Numbered from the stretch's first letter, positions 8,466 through 16,589 are shown. The stretch is 37,736 bases of DNA from a bacterium (GCA_022616075.1 JAKEFK010000228.1:1-37736), one strand, 5' to 3'. Notes: generated by a model not told the origin, from the letters alone. A program made the numbers and translations.

Positions 8466-9830
8466 ATGAAAGAATCCGCCTTGATCTATGATCGGGACGA
8501 CGTGTTAGCGACGGTTTCCGATTTTCTGGATAAAGAAGGATGGCAAGTTCAGCAAGTTCGGGAAAAGGAAGAACTGATTCAAAAAGTTCGAGCAGATAGT
8601 TACACGCTCGTTTTTTGTAATCTGGAATCTGCCGCGGACGCCAATTTGATAAACGAGCTCTGGTCGCAATTGAGAACACCCTCCCAACTGCTTGTTGTTG
8701 GTCCGGACGATGTGAATCTGGCGGTTCGCATCATGCAATCCGGCGCAAGGCACTACTGGCCGACTCCTTTTCCGCTGTCCGATTTTGAAACGCTCTACCG
8801 GGATGGCATTTTCGCTGCGAAAAAGCACCGCCCTGTTTATCACCGGGAAGGAACCTTGTTGCAGATCATTAAAGAGATCGCACTGACGATGGAGCTGGAT
8901 GGCCTGACCAATATTCTTGTGGATTCTGCAATTGAGCTTACAGGAGCCGATGGCGGAGGGATTCTCTTACTGGATGAGAAATCCAACATGTTAATGATGA
9001 AAGCGGTTCGGGGGGTCAGTGGAGCGGATCGCAGCGCAGAATTTTTTGGTCTGCCGGAAAAAGAGTTTTACGACATCCTTTCCAAGCGGAAGCCACTCCT
9101 TTTTCATCCCACAGATCCTCCCATTTACACTCCAAATGGACAACGAGTTGCCGCAATGATCGTCACACCGACCTGGTGGAAAGATCAACCGCTGGGAGAA
9201 CTGGTGATGGTGAAGTACGAAGATAGCGAATTGTTCACCGCGGATGATTTCAAGCTCCTTTCACTCTTGAGTGAGGAAATCGCCGGAGCTGTTCATAATG
9301 CAATCATTCATTACAAAACCAAAGAGCTGACCATTAAAGATGATTTAACGGAAGCGTACAACCGTAGATATTTCGAAGAGTATTTGGAAGAAGAATTTTT
9401 ACGCGCAAAACGGTACGGATCCGATCTTTCACTGATCTTCTTTGACGTGGACAATCTAAAAGAAGTGAATGTGAAGTACGGCCATCTGATAGGGTCGAAA
9501 ACACTGCAAGAAATCGCTCATCGAATCATTCTTACTGTTCGTGGTATTGACAAAGTGGTTCGTTACGGGGGCGATGAATTTTGCATTGTTTTGCCGGAGA
9601 CAGACACGCAGGGCGCTTTACAGGTTGCGGACCGCATTCGTAGCACAATCGCAAGTAGACCTTTCCGGATCAGCGAAAACGCCCAGGTGAATCTGACCGG
9701 CAGCATTGGAATTGCTTCTTTTCCAGCTCATGCGAATACAAAGGATGATCTGGTTCGACAGGCCGATCGTGCGATGTTTACGATCAAAAATCAATCAAAG
9801 AATGCGATTGCGATCGCGCAATCAATCTAA
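8466..9830 (+). CDS. Diguanylate cyclase with degenerate receiver and GAF domains
   Basis: 454 aa. Residues about 1-120 read as a receiver fold that has lost its chemistry: the phospho-acceptor position is Asn52 (TLVFCNLES) and the conserved lysine before Pro-Phe is Thr100 (YWPTPF). A GAF domain follows (about 130-290), then a GGDEF domain (about 295-454) with an intact active site RYGGDEF (366-372) and an intact inhibitory I-site RGID (359-362) five residues before GGDEF. The protein should therefore make cyclic di-GMP from GTP in the cytoplasm under product inhibition, gated by the GAF domain or a partner rather than by phosphorylation. It is nine bases from the slipin gene and 18 from the PATAN gene, so it sits in the middle of an apparent four-gene operon. 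Confidence 0.93.
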   Translation: MKESALIYDRDDVLATVSDFLDKEGWQVQQVREKEELIQKVRADSYTLVFCNLESAADANLINELWSQLRTPSQLLVVGPDDVNLAVRIMQSGARHYWPTPFPLSDFETLYRDGIFAAKKHRPVYHREGTLLQIIKEIALTMELDGLTNILVDSAIELTGADGGGILLLDEKSNMLMMKAVRGVSGADRSAEFFGLPEKEFYDILSKRKPLLFHPTDPPIYTPNGQRVAAMIVTPTWWKDQPLGELVMVKYEDSELFTADDFKLLSLLSEEIAGAVHNAIIHYKTKELTIKDDLTEAYNRRYFEEYLEEEFLRAKRYGSDLSLIFFDVDNLKEVNVKYGHLIGSKTLQEIAHRIILTVRGIDKVVRYGGDEFCIVLPETDTQGALQVADRIRSTIASRPFRISENAQVNLTGSIGIASFPAHANTKDDLVRQADRAMFTIKNQSKNAIAIAQSI

Positions 9831-9848
9831 CCTTTGAAAGGTTGAAGG

Positions 9849-10976
9849 ATGGAAGAGGATTTAACGATCCGGGGATCGCTCGAAGAATCTGCGATTCCAG
9901 AGCTCTTGCGATCTGTTTGCAGGAGCAAAGAAACCGGTGTGCTGACCTGTTTTATCCGGGAACACAAGAAAACGGTGTTTGTGGAGAAAGGCCAAATGGT
10001 ATTCGCCGCCTCCACTTCCATGGATGACCGGTTAGGAGAATTTCTGTTGCGGTCCGGTCGCATTACGGTGCGAAGCTTTCTGGACGCAACGAAGATCGTG
10101 CGACCGGGAAAAAGATTGGGCGCTATTCTTTGCGAAAACGGCGCCATCAGCGCCGATGAACTCGTGGAGGGCGTCCGGGATCAGGTCCGCGCCATTATCA
10201 TCAGCCTGTTTGATGCGGTGAAAGGCACCTACGAGCTTGCGTTGAAGGACGTGGATACGCAGGAGATGATTTTGCTGAACTCCAGTCCGGAGGAGCTTAT
10301 TTTTTCCGGCACCAAAACGATTACGTCATGGTCACGGATCAGCAAGGGTATCAGCTCTTTTACAAGCGTTCTCGTGCCGGTCAGCGATTCGGACAAAGTG
10401 CTCATGAATCTGAGCCTGAATCCTGAGGAATCGCATCTGTTCTCGCTTTGCGAGAAAGGCCGTTTTAAAGTCGAAGACATTTGCAGCATGAGCTATGTTT
10501 CGAATTTTGAAACATGCCGCATCCTGTGGGCCTTTCTTCTGATTGGAGCTCTGGGAATACAGGAATCCGCCGAATCGAGTGAAATTCCCAGTTACGTTCC
10601 TTCTTCTGCCGACCTGGAGGCAGATCTTCACGATCTCGTGGAAGGATACAACGATGTTTACTCTCATATATATGAATATTCTCAGCAAAAATTAGGAGAG
10701 GATGATGCGGACAAGCTGGCCGAACGCGCGATCATTCAGGTTCAGGGTACGATGCCGAATGTGACGAGAAACCTCCGGATGGATGTTTATGGTCGATTGG
10801 ACTTTGATGTACTTTTGAAAAATCTGTCACCAATTCCTGAAACCGCCAGGTTCGAGCTTGTTTCCGCTGCGCTCGAAGAAATTGTTTGCGCTTTGCTATC
10901 TGAAGTTGGCGTCCTCTTTGGCTCCGGTGACCAGACCCGGCTGGCAGAAGAAGTCAAAAGGATAAGATCGCGTTAG
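9849..10976 (+). CDS. DUF4388 (PATAN) domain protein
   Basis: 375 aa. The N-terminus (about 5-110) matches the DUF4388/PATAN pattern: GSLEESAIPELLRSVCRSK, TGVLTC, KTVFVEKGQMVFAAS, RLGEFLLRSGRIT. A region with DATKIVRPGKRLGAILCENG and ISADELVEGVRDQV follows, then a long mixed C-terminal part with no recognised catalytic motif. PATAN proteins are cytoplasmic adaptors, some of which bind CheY-like receivers. A partner is suggested by the neighbouring gene, which encodes a GGDEF protein with a dead receiver. It ends the nfeD-slipin-GGDEF-PATAN run; a repetitive dyad begins at its stop codon. The assignment of the N-terminal domain is firm, the role is inferred. Confidence 0.82.
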   Translation: MEEDLTIRGSLEESAIPELLRSVCRSKETGVLTCFIREHKKTVFVEKGQMVFAASTSMDDRLGEFLLRSGRITVRSFLDATKIVRPGKRLGAILCENGAISADELVEGVRDQVRAIIISLFDAVKGTYELALKDVDTQEMILLNSSPEELIFSGTKTITSWSRISKGISSFTSVLVPVSDSDKVLMNLSLNPEESHLFSLCEKGRFKVEDICSMSYVSNFETCRILWAFLLIGALGIQESAESSEIPSYVPSSADLEADLHDLVEGYNDVYSHIYEYSQQKLGEDDADKLAERAIIQVQGTMPNVTRNLRMDVYGRLDFDVLLKNLSPIPETARFELVSAALEEIVCALLSEVGVLFGSGDQTRLAEEVKRIRSR

Positions 10977-11091
10977 TCGTGGATCGTAATCGTGATCGTG
11001 ATTCTTAGTCTTAGTCGTATGTCTCATTAGTCGGGAGAATCATAACTAGGATTTATGATTACGATCAAGATCCACGATTACTTACGATTAC
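10977..11091. repeat. Intergenic dyad built of GATCGTAATC-type words
   Basis: The left arm (about 10977-11003) consists of repeated words such as GGATCGTAATCGTGATCGTG. The right arm (about 11054-11091) carries the complementary words (ATGATTACGATCAAGATCCA, then two more GATTAC copies). The inner part holds TAGTC/TAGTCG words. The arms pair imperfectly because the word number differs. It fills nearly the whole 150-base gap and starts at the stop codon of the PATAN gene. There is no T-run and no gene inside. Confidence 0.6.
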
Positions 11092-11133
11092 CTACTACTA
11101 ATTACGAACGAATTTCATTATTATTAAGTGACG

Positions 11134-11805
11134 ATGACTGGCTTACAGGAGGCGAATTCTATATCTGAGATCCGTGTTGCCTGGCTTTATCTCAGTGCAG
11201 AAGAAGATCCGCAGACACCGGACTTATTGTTTTTCGAAGAGCAGATCATTCACGAACCTGGATGGAAGAAAGCCTCTGATAAGGGGCGCGAGCTCTGGCA
11301 ACGATTGAAACAGAGGTATGAACGAGTCGCATGTGAAGCGTTTGCCGGTGATCGATTTGTTCGCAGGCTTCGATCTTTTCGAAAAGTTACGGTTGCTCTG
11401 AACCGGCCGATTGATCCTGCTGAAGTTCGAATGAAATTAAAACGAATGTTGCGGGACCGCTCTTATCATCACCTGCGATGGTTGTTCATTGATCTGGCTT
11501 TACTTCCTCTTTCCTTATTTATTATGGTGGTGCCCGGTCCGAATGTGATCGGTTACTACCTTCTCTTTCGCGTTTTTTCTCACTGGAAATCCTACCGTTC
11601 CGCTTCCCAGACTGATATGGATCAAGTGGACATTTGCATAGATGATCGCGCGCAGGAGGTCAGCGCTTTCCTCAGGAAAGCCAAGGATCTCAAGACCGGT
11701 TTGCTCGAATTGCGGGAAAAATACGGATTGCGCGCTCTGCAAGAACATCAGTTTGTTCCCCAATCCATGCAACGCCTGTTACACCTGCTTCGAACGGACC
11801 ACTAG
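11134..11805 (+). CDS. Mit_KHE1-like membrane protein (mitochondrial K+/H+ exchange-related family)
   Basis: About 223 aa. A soluble N-terminal half (VAWLYLSAEED..., an Arg/Lys-rich middle) is followed by a hydrophobic segment (about 130-155) containing VPGPNVIGYYLLFRVFSHW and a charged C-terminal helix. That motif and layout resemble the Mit_KHE1 family, named after yeast proteins linked to mitochondrial K+/H+ exchange; transport activity in bacteria is not established. The start is uncertain. The ATG at 11134 has no Shine-Dalgarno, whereas AGGAGG at 11147-11152 is eight bases before an in-frame ATA at 11161, exactly where the conserved domain would begin. It follows a repetitive dyad, so it is probably transcribed alone or with the decarboxylase downstream. 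Confidence 0.7.
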   Translation: MTGLQEANSISEIRVAWLYLSAEEDPQTPDLLFFEEQIIHEPGWKKASDKGRELWQRLKQRYERVACEAFAGDRFVRRLRSFRKVTVALNRPIDPAEVRMKLKRMLRDRSYHHLRWLFIDLALLPLSLFIMVVPGPNVIGYYLLFRVFSHWKSYRSASQTDMDQVDICIDDRAQEVSAFLRKAKDLKTGLLELREKYGLRALQEHQFVPQSMQRLLHLLRTDH

Positions 11806-11875
11806 TCACTGTCACTGTTCACTTTCTTGAGATTTTTTGATATCGTATTTTTCAATTTCTTAACCAGGAGAAGCG

Positions 11876-12442
11876 ATGGTACCTAAAACGTGTTTTTTGA
11901 CGAAAGGAAAAGGCGTTCACAGAGAAAAATTAACAAGTTTTGAAATGGCGCTGCGCGATGCGAGTATTGCGCCTTTGAACCTTGTGCGCGTTTCTTCTAT
12001 TTTTCCGCCAAACTGCAAAATTCTTTCGATACAAGAAGGGAAAAAATATTTGCGACCCGGTCAGATCACGTTTGCGGTTATGTCGGAGAGCGCAACGAAT
12101 GAGCCACACCGTTTGATTGCCGCTTCGGTAGGAGTTGCGATACCAAGAGACAAGAATCTATTCGGCTATCTGTCGGAACACCACAGTTTTGGTGAAACGG
12201 AAAAGGAAGCGGGTGACTATGCTGAGGATCTTGCCGCCGGTATGCTTGCAACGACCCTGGGTCTGGAGTTCGATGCCGACAAAAGCTGGGACGCAAACAG
12301 AGAAATCTACCAGCTTTCCGATCACATTGTCGGCGCGCGCAATGTGACGCAATCAGCGGTTGGTCATAAAGACCATTTATGGACTACCGTGATTGCCGCT
12401 GCGATTTTTGTAGAGTTTGATGTGCAGCCTGCTAATTCCTAA
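11876..12442 (+). CDS. pdaD: Pyruvoyl-dependent arginine decarboxylase
   Basis: 188 aa, the usual size, with AGGAG (11866-11870) five bases before the ATG. The enzyme converts arginine to agmatine and CO2, the entry to polyamine synthesis, using a pyruvoyl group made by self-cleavage. The cleavage site is visible as LVRVSSIFPPNC: the chain should break between Ser40 and Ser41, giving a small beta chain and a large alpha chain starting with pyruvoyl. Downstream family features include the Glu-rich ATNEPHRLIAASVGVAIP and HHSFGETEKEAGDYAE segments. This enzyme type is commonest in archaea, Chlamydiae and scattered bacteria. No other polyamine gene is adjacent. A short CACTGT-word repeat lies between it and the gene before. 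Confidence 0.92.
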   Translation: MVPKTCFLTKGKGVHREKLTSFEMALRDASIAPLNLVRVSSIFPPNCKILSIQEGKKYLRPGQITFAVMSESATNEPHRLIAASVGVAIPRDKNLFGYLSEHHSFGETEKEAGDYAEDLAAGMLATTLGLEFDADKSWDANREIYQLSDHIVGARNVTQSAVGHKDHLWTTVIAAAIFVEFDVQPANS

Positions 12443-12451
12443 GTTTTATTG

Positions 12452-12663
12452 GTAGTGGCAGAGCATTGTCCGTTGCTCTGGTTTGAACTTGCTTGTCAAT
12501 TCGATCTGCGTCCTGCAACATTCTTAGTTTGCTGAGACAATGCTCTGCTTCCAAGCGCACGCTGCAGAGCATTTGCTAGCCGGGAGCTGGCCCATGGCTA
12601 TGCGAGTATTTTGGGGATTTCAGATCCGTTTCACTACAATGGCAAATGCTCTGCCACTACAAA
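12452..12663. repeat. Nested inverted repeat, MITE-like, overlapping the purB stop codon
   Basis: The outer arms GTAGTGGCAGAGCATT (12452-12467) and AATGCTCTGCCACTAC (12645-12660) are exact inverted copies of 16 bases. Two further inner copies of the core occur, ACAATGCTCTGC (12537-12548) and GCAGAGCATTTGC (12564-12576), giving core orientations +,-,+,-. The element is about 210 bp and encodes no protein. Its right end overlaps purB: the TAG stop of purB (12657-12659 on the plus strand, read as the complement) lies inside the right arm. No clear target-site duplication is visible. It could be a non-autonomous mobile element or two fused palindromes; it may also help end transcription of the convergent pdaD and purB genes. 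Confidence 0.65.
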
Positions 12664-14066
12664 CGCTGCCGGACTTCTTCGCATTGTCGCAGCCAGTAGT
12701 CGCACGTCTCCATTGTCCCGGAGACAGAGTTCCCGACATATTTCTCTGGATGATTGATGAGCTCCCGTTCTTCCGGTGTGAATTTTGAGAAGTAGGGCTT
12801 TAATTCTTTTTCCGCTTCCACAAGCTCCGTCATTTTTTTCCCGGTTTGGCGCGAAGCATTTACCAATTTTTTAGACCAGTCGTATGGGTCCGGACAACCA
12901 TGAAGGCCCAGCAGAATATAGAGTGGTTCCGCGATGATTGCGTCGCGGGAAAAGTCCAGATTTTCTCGCATCTTTGGACGGTTTACCTCGATTTGACGAA
13001 CCACATTCGCAGTACGGTAAATTGCATAATCGGCTGCTGCAAACAATTCGGTTAGAAATCTTCCGCTTGCCGAATTTGTCAGGTCACGCTGGTGTTCAGA
13101 GATTTGATCCATCAGCACGGTGGTCAGTCGGGGCACGTAAGCTTTCCAGAATGACTTCACATTTTCAAAATCTTTTGGATTCACTTTGTGAGGCATGGTG
13201 GAAGAACCCACTCTCTCAGGTTGAAATTTTTCCTTGATCTCACCGATTTCGGTTCGATACAAATGACGCATATCGTCCGCAAAATTGGCCAGGATTCCCA
13301 TCATCGAAACTGCGGTATAGGCAAGATCCGTAACCGGTTCCTGTTCCGTTAGTTGTGAGGAAATGCCGGTAGGACTTGGTTCCAGGCCAAGTTTGGCCAG
13401 CAGGTCCCGTTCAAAAGAAAGCGCGCGATTGCCGACGGCCAGAGAAAGCGCGTTATGAGCGCCAACCGGACCGGAAAACTTCCCGCGAAGTGACCTGCAG
13501 GCCTGCTCCAGTTTCAGTACTCGACCTCCAAGGCGGCTCACAAACAAAGCTATTGCGTACCCAAAAGTGATTGGCTCTGCATGTTGCCCGTGGGTTCGTC
13601 CAATTTGTGGTGTTTCCGCTTCCTGGCGCGCCATCTGTACCAAAAGTTCTACCAGTTCGACCAAATCCGGCACAAGGACTTGCAGCCCGAACTCTTTGAA
13701 TCGGAGAGCCGCGGCCGTATCCATAATGTCGTTGGATGTTGCGAACAGGTGCACGTAACCGCGGGCCTTTTCACTGATTTTTCGCCGAATGCTGTTTACA
13801 ATCGCTCTGATATTGTGCTGGATTCGGGCTTCCTCTTCGTAAACTTCGGCAGCGGTTACGTGATTGCACGCGCCAGAAACTTCTCTGCTGATTTCACGTG
13901 TGCAAAAACCATAGTCCGCCAGAGTTTCCACAAGCGCAGCTTCGATTCGTAGAAAGTAGCGAATGCCAGCTTCTTCCGATAGATAATTGTGGACTTTTCC
14001 ATAGAATCGTTCATCCGCTCCGTAGTATCTCGCGTCAAACGGGGACACCGCATCAAAAAACCTCAT
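12657..14066 (-). CDS. purB: Adenylosuccinate lyase
   Basis: 469 aa on the minus strand, with GGAG eight bases before the start. The fumarase/aspartase-superfamily signature is present as GSSTMPHKVNP (about 286-296). The catalytic His segment of the first domain (IGRTHGQHAEP) is also visible. It cleaves SAICAR and adenylosuccinate to release fumarate in de novo purine synthesis. The N-terminus FFDAVSPFDARYYGAD and the overall length fit PurB better than argininosuccinate lyase or fumarase. It is convergent with pdaD and transcribed away from tig. A TATAAT lies upstream on the same strand, with a palindromic repeat between it and the start codon. The last codons and the stop are overlapped by the nested inverted repeat, so the C-terminal end may have been reshaped by it. 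Confidence 0.9.
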   Translation of the reverse strand: MRFFDAVSPFDARYYGADERFYGKVHNYLSEEAGIRYFLRIEAALVETLADYGFCTREISREVSGACNHVTAAEVYEEEARIQHNIRAIVNSIRRKISEKARGYVHLFATSNDIMDTAAALRFKEFGLQVLVPDLVELVELLVQMARQEAETPQIGRTHGQHAEPITFGYAIALFVSRLGGRVLKLEQACRSLRGKFSGPVGAHNALSLAVGNRALSFERDLLAKLGLEPSPTGISSQLTEQEPVTDLAYTAVSMMGILANFADDMRHLYRTEIGEIKEKFQPERVGSSTMPHKVNPKDFENVKSFWKAYVPRLTTVLMDQISEHQRDLTNSASGRFLTELFAAADYAIYRTANVVRQIEVNRPKMRENLDFSRDAIIAEPLYILLGLHGCPDPYDWSKKLVNASRQTGKKMTELVEAEKELKPYFSKFTPEERELINHPEKYVGNSVSGTMETCDYWLRQCEEVRQRL

Positions 14067-14081
14067 CTAAAACTCCTTTTT

Positions 14082-14159
14082 ACCGCAGAGAACGCCAAGA
14101 CCGCTGAGAAAAAAACAAAAACTTTGTGTTTCCTCTGCGTTCTCTGCGACCTCTGCGGT
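14082..14159. repeat. CAGAGAACGC-family palindrome, copy 1 (leader of purB)
   Basis: The left arm starts ACCGCAGAGAACGCCAAGAC (14082 onward, to about 14113) and the right arm ends GACCTCTGCGGT (about 14129-14159). They are imperfectly complementary, with an A-rich centre. Both arms are made of two to three copies of a word like ACCGCTGAGA. The copy sits between a TATAAT on the minus strand and the purB start, so it should be part of the purB leader RNA. Confidence 0.75.
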
Positions 14160-14162
14160 TAA

Positions 14163-14168
14163 ATTATA
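14163..14168 (-). promoter_or_regulatory. Candidate -10 box for purB
   Basis: A perfect TATAAT on the minus strand (ATTATA on the plus strand), about 95 bases before the purB start. The -35 region 15-18 bases away is poor, so this is only a candidate. Confidence 0.35.
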
Positions 14169-14413
14169 CCGTTTGTCCGTTGTAGTAAAACCTCGAGCGG
14201 AACTGTCGCGGCAAGTTTTACACAGAAATTGTGGAAAAACGGCAAATTCCGAATTGCGATTGCCCTGAACGCGTGATGATTACGGCGTCTTTGCGATTTG
14301 ATCTAAAAGTGTGCCTAACTTGCATAATCAAATCCACCATTTGTTGTGGAAGGCTACGAAGAAAAGCACACACTATTGCGGATTCGCTTGAAACCTGCTA
14401 TCCATCGCTTTTT
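14169..14413. other. Intergenic stretch with no recognised gene
   Basis: Between the divergent purB and tig leaders. It contains no ORF with a ribosome-binding site, no tRNA-like cloverleaf and only one small dyad (CCAC...GTGG near 14335-14350). The DNA probably just carries the two divergent promoters. I see nothing else in it. Confidence 0.5.
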
Positions 14414-14442
14414 TTGACAATCTCCGAGGCGGGTGTTAAATT
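14414..14442 (+). promoter_or_regulatory. sigma70-like promoter for tig
   Basis: TTGACA (14414-14419) and TAAATT (14437-14442) with a 17-base spacer. The predicted transcript start near 14449 places the palindromic repeat copy 2 entirely in the tig leader. Confidence 0.6.
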
Positions 14443-14456
14443 TATCTCGCTACTTT

Positions 14457-14539
14457 ACCGCTGAGAACGCAGAGATCGCTGAGAAAAAGCAGAAAAAATC
14501 TCGTATTTTTTTCTCTGCGTCCTCAGCGCTCTCTGCGGT
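14457..14539. repeat. CAGAGAACGC-family palindrome, copy 2 (leader of tig)
   Basis: The left arm begins ACCGCTGAGAACGCAGAGAT (14457) and the right arm ends CGCTCTCTGCGGT (14539), with an A/T-rich centre. It is the same family as the copies at 14082 and 22532, and ends 16 bases before the tig ribosome-binding site. No T-run follows, and its position after the promoter argues against a terminator. Confidence 0.78.
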
Positions 14540-14566
14540 GAACGAGAGGCAAGTTGGAGGGCTTTT

Positions 14567-15883
14567 TTGAAGACTGAAATTGAAAACGTTACTGATGTAA
14601 AGAAGGTTATCCACTTCGAAATTCCCTGGGAAGATGTTGATAAGCACATCAAACAAGCGATTCGACTTATCTCAAAGAACGCGCGCATTCCTGGTTTTCG
14701 GCCTGGCAAAGCCCCGGAAAGTCTGATCCGGAACAAGTACGCTCAGCACATAAAAGATGAAGTGATTCAGCATGTGGTGCCGGAAGCTTACAAAGATGCC
14801 ATTTCTCAAAACGAGCTTGAAGTCATTTCAGAGCCCGAGATTCACGATGTTCTCTATACCGAAGGTTCTCCTTTTGTTTTCAAGGTCACTGTCGAAACAA
14901 AACCCAAAATCGAGTTGAAGGACTATAAAGGACTTCCTTTAAAAACTTTGCCGGTGGAAATTAAAGACGAAGAAGTCGATTCCATGTTGAAATCTTATCA
15001 ACAGAGGGCAGCGGAGCTCATCCCTCTTGAAGACACTGCGGCGGATAAAGGACATTTTGTGTCGGCAAAAGTGCAGGCAACTCTTGATACGGACAAGAAA
15101 CAGAAGCTATTCGATGATCGCACGCTCATTGAAATCGGTTCGGAAGAGAATCATCCCGCGTTCAATGAGCACGTCTCGGGAAAGAAAGCCGGAGAGCACG
15201 TGGAATTCGATGCCGTCTATGCAGCGGATTACCCGGAAAAGTCCATTGCCGGGAAAACAATCCATTATTCACTCGATGTGGAAAACGTTAACGAAAAACG
15301 GTTGCCGGCAATTGACGATGAATTTGCAAAGGATCTTGGAGATTTTACCTCGTTGTCCGACCTCCGCGAAAAAATCAAGAAAGATCTGACTCAAGTGAAA
15401 ACCAGTCAGCAGCGCGGACAGCTCCAGGATCAAGCACTGGGAAAACTGATTGAAGAAAATCCTTTCGAGGTTCCGGAAAGTCTAGTAAACGAGGAGACTG
15501 CATCGGCAATGAAACATTATGCTTATTCACTTCATCAGCGCAGGATGAACCTGGATGATCCCGAGTTGAAATGGGATGAGATTCGCGCTCGTTTCACCCG
15601 TCAGGCGGACAATACAGTTCGCGGATCGCTGATCATGGAAGCGATCGCGCGCGCTGAGAATATTGAAGTCACAGAAGAAGATATCGAAAAGCGTATTCAA
15701 CTAATCGCCGAGCAGGAGCGCAGAGCTCCTGAAGCGGTAAAAGCGGAGATGATGAAAGAGCAAGAGCGAATGGACCGGCTGAAACACAGGATTTTGCTGT
15801 CAAAAACTGCGGATTTCATCATTGATAACGCCCAAATTGAGTATATTGGGAAAGAAAGCGAGAAACACAATGAAAATTCCTGA
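14567..15883 (+). CDS. tig: Trigger factor (ribosome-associated chaperone)
   Basis: 438 aa. The start is TTG at 14567, fixed by GGAGG (14556-14560) six bases upstream and by the family N-terminus ([20 protein letters not shown]). The ribosome-binding loop GFRPGKAP is at 43-50. A FKBP-type peptidyl-prolyl isomerase domain (about 150-240; [26 protein letters not shown]) and the helical C-terminal chaperone arms follow. It receives nascent chains at the ribosome exit. It heads the tig-clpP-clpX-lon cluster, a classic arrangement, and its 3' end overlaps the clpP start by 14 bases, suggesting translational coupling. A near-consensus promoter lies upstream. Intact and full length. Confidence 0.96.
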   Translation: MKTEIENVTDVKKVIHFEIPWEDVDKHIKQAIRLISKNARIPGFRPGKAPESLIRNKYAQHIKDEVIQHVVPEAYKDAISQNELEVISEPEIHDVLYTEGSPFVFKVTVETKPKIELKDYKGLPLKTLPVEIKDEEVDSMLKSYQQRAAELIPLEDTAADKGHFVSAKVQATLDTDKKQKLFDDRTLIEIGSEENHPAFNEHVSGKKAGEHVEFDAVYAADYPEKSIAGKTIHYSLDVENVNEKRLPAIDDEFAKDLGDFTSLSDLREKIKKDLTQVKTSQQRGQLQDQALGKLIEENPFEVPESLVNEETASAMKHYAYSLHQRRMNLDDPELKWDEIRARFTRQADNTVRGSLIMEAIARAENIEVTEEDIEKRIQLIAEQERRAPEAVKAEMMKEQERMDRLKHRILLSKTADFIIDNAQIEYIGKESEKHNENS

Positions 15884-16493
15884 TTCGATTAGTCAATGGA
15901 TTCCGATTGTTGTCGAACAGACGAACCGCGGAGAAAGAGGTTATGATATTTTTTCCCGCCTTCTCAAAGACAACATCATTTTTATCGGCACACCAATAGA
16001 CGACGTAATTGCCAATCTGGTGATCGCTCAGATTTTGTTTCTGGAAGCAGAAGATCCCGAAAAGGATATTCAAATCTATATCAATTCGCCCGGAGGTTCG
16101 ATCACTGCGGGACTGGCGATTTATGACACCATGCAATTTGTCCGTCCCGATATTTCAACCATCGCGATCGGTCAAGCCGCCAGCATGGCGGCCGTGTTGA
16201 TGGCTGCCGGATCACCCGGGAAGCGTCTGGCGCTCCCGAATTCGCGCGTTATTTTGCATCAGCCTCTTGGCGGGTTTCAGGGACAGGCCTCTGACATTCA
16301 TATTCAAGCCCAGGAAATTCTTCGCATGAAGGAAAGGATCATAGACATCCTGCAATACCATACGAAGCAATCGAAAGAGCGTTTGGAAAGAGACTGTGAT
16401 AGAGATTTCATTCTGACGGCTGAACATGCAAAGGAATATGGCTTGATAGATGAAGTCATCGCACAACGTTCCGTTTCGAAAAGAAGAGATTAA
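15870..16493 (+). CDS. clpP: ATP-dependent Clp protease proteolytic subunit
   Basis: 207 aa from the ATG at 15870 (protein [20 protein letters not shown]...), which fits the family. The longer open frame upstream lies wholly inside tig. The catalytic Ser105 (GQAASMAA) and His130 (ILHQPLGG) are clear, and the Asp of the triad lies in ERDCDRD (175-179). ClpP tetradecamers degrade proteins fed by ClpX or ClpA. The ATG overlaps the tig stop, so the two are translationally coupled. The ribosome-binding site is weak (purine-rich GAAAGCGAG), as expected for coupling. clpX follows after 96 bases with its own candidate promoter. Confidence 0.97.
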   Translation: MKIPDSISQWIPIVVEQTNRGERGYDIFSRLLKDNIIFIGTPIDDVIANLVIAQILFLEAEDPEKDIQIYINSPGGSITAGLAIYDTMQFVRPDISTIAIGQAASMAAVLMAAGSPGKRLALPNSRVILHQPLGGFQGQASDIHIQAQEILRMKERIIDILQYHTKQSKERLERDCDRDFILTAEHAKEYGLIDEVIAQRSVSKRRD

Positions 16494-16518
16494 TAACTTG
16501 GCGTCTTGGCGGTTCAAA

Positions 16519-16547
16519 TTGACAATTGAAAAGCGTCAATTTATTAT
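16519..16547 (+). promoter_or_regulatory. sigma70-like promoter for clpX
   Basis: TTGACA (16519-16524) and TATTAT (16542-16547) with a 17-base spacer, in the clpP-clpX gap. The -35 box is the left arm of a small dyad, ATTGAC...GTCAAT (16518-16540), that a repressor could use. It would let clpX be made apart from tig-clpP. A fragment related to the dispersed repeats (CTTGGCG words, 16498-16514) lies just upstream. Confidence 0.6.
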
Positions 16548-16589
16548 TAGGTTTGGAATTCGGGTAAGTTCCATATCCTGCCTTAACTT

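Noticed and set aside
10977-11091. CRISPR-like array from repeated GATCGTAATC words
   Set aside because: Words are adjacent, short and inverted, with no spacers of constant length and no cas genes.
12452-12663. Integron attC site
   Set aside because: There are no RYYYAAC/GTTRRRY core sites and no integrase; the repeat cores alternate in orientation instead.
14163-14456. Possible tRNA or small RNA gene in the purB-tig gap
   Set aside because: No TPsiC-like GGTTCGA..C or cloverleaf pattern and no terminator was found.
15822-15869. N-terminal extension of ClpP
   Set aside because: It lies entirely within tig in another frame and ClpP proteins start at the later ATG.
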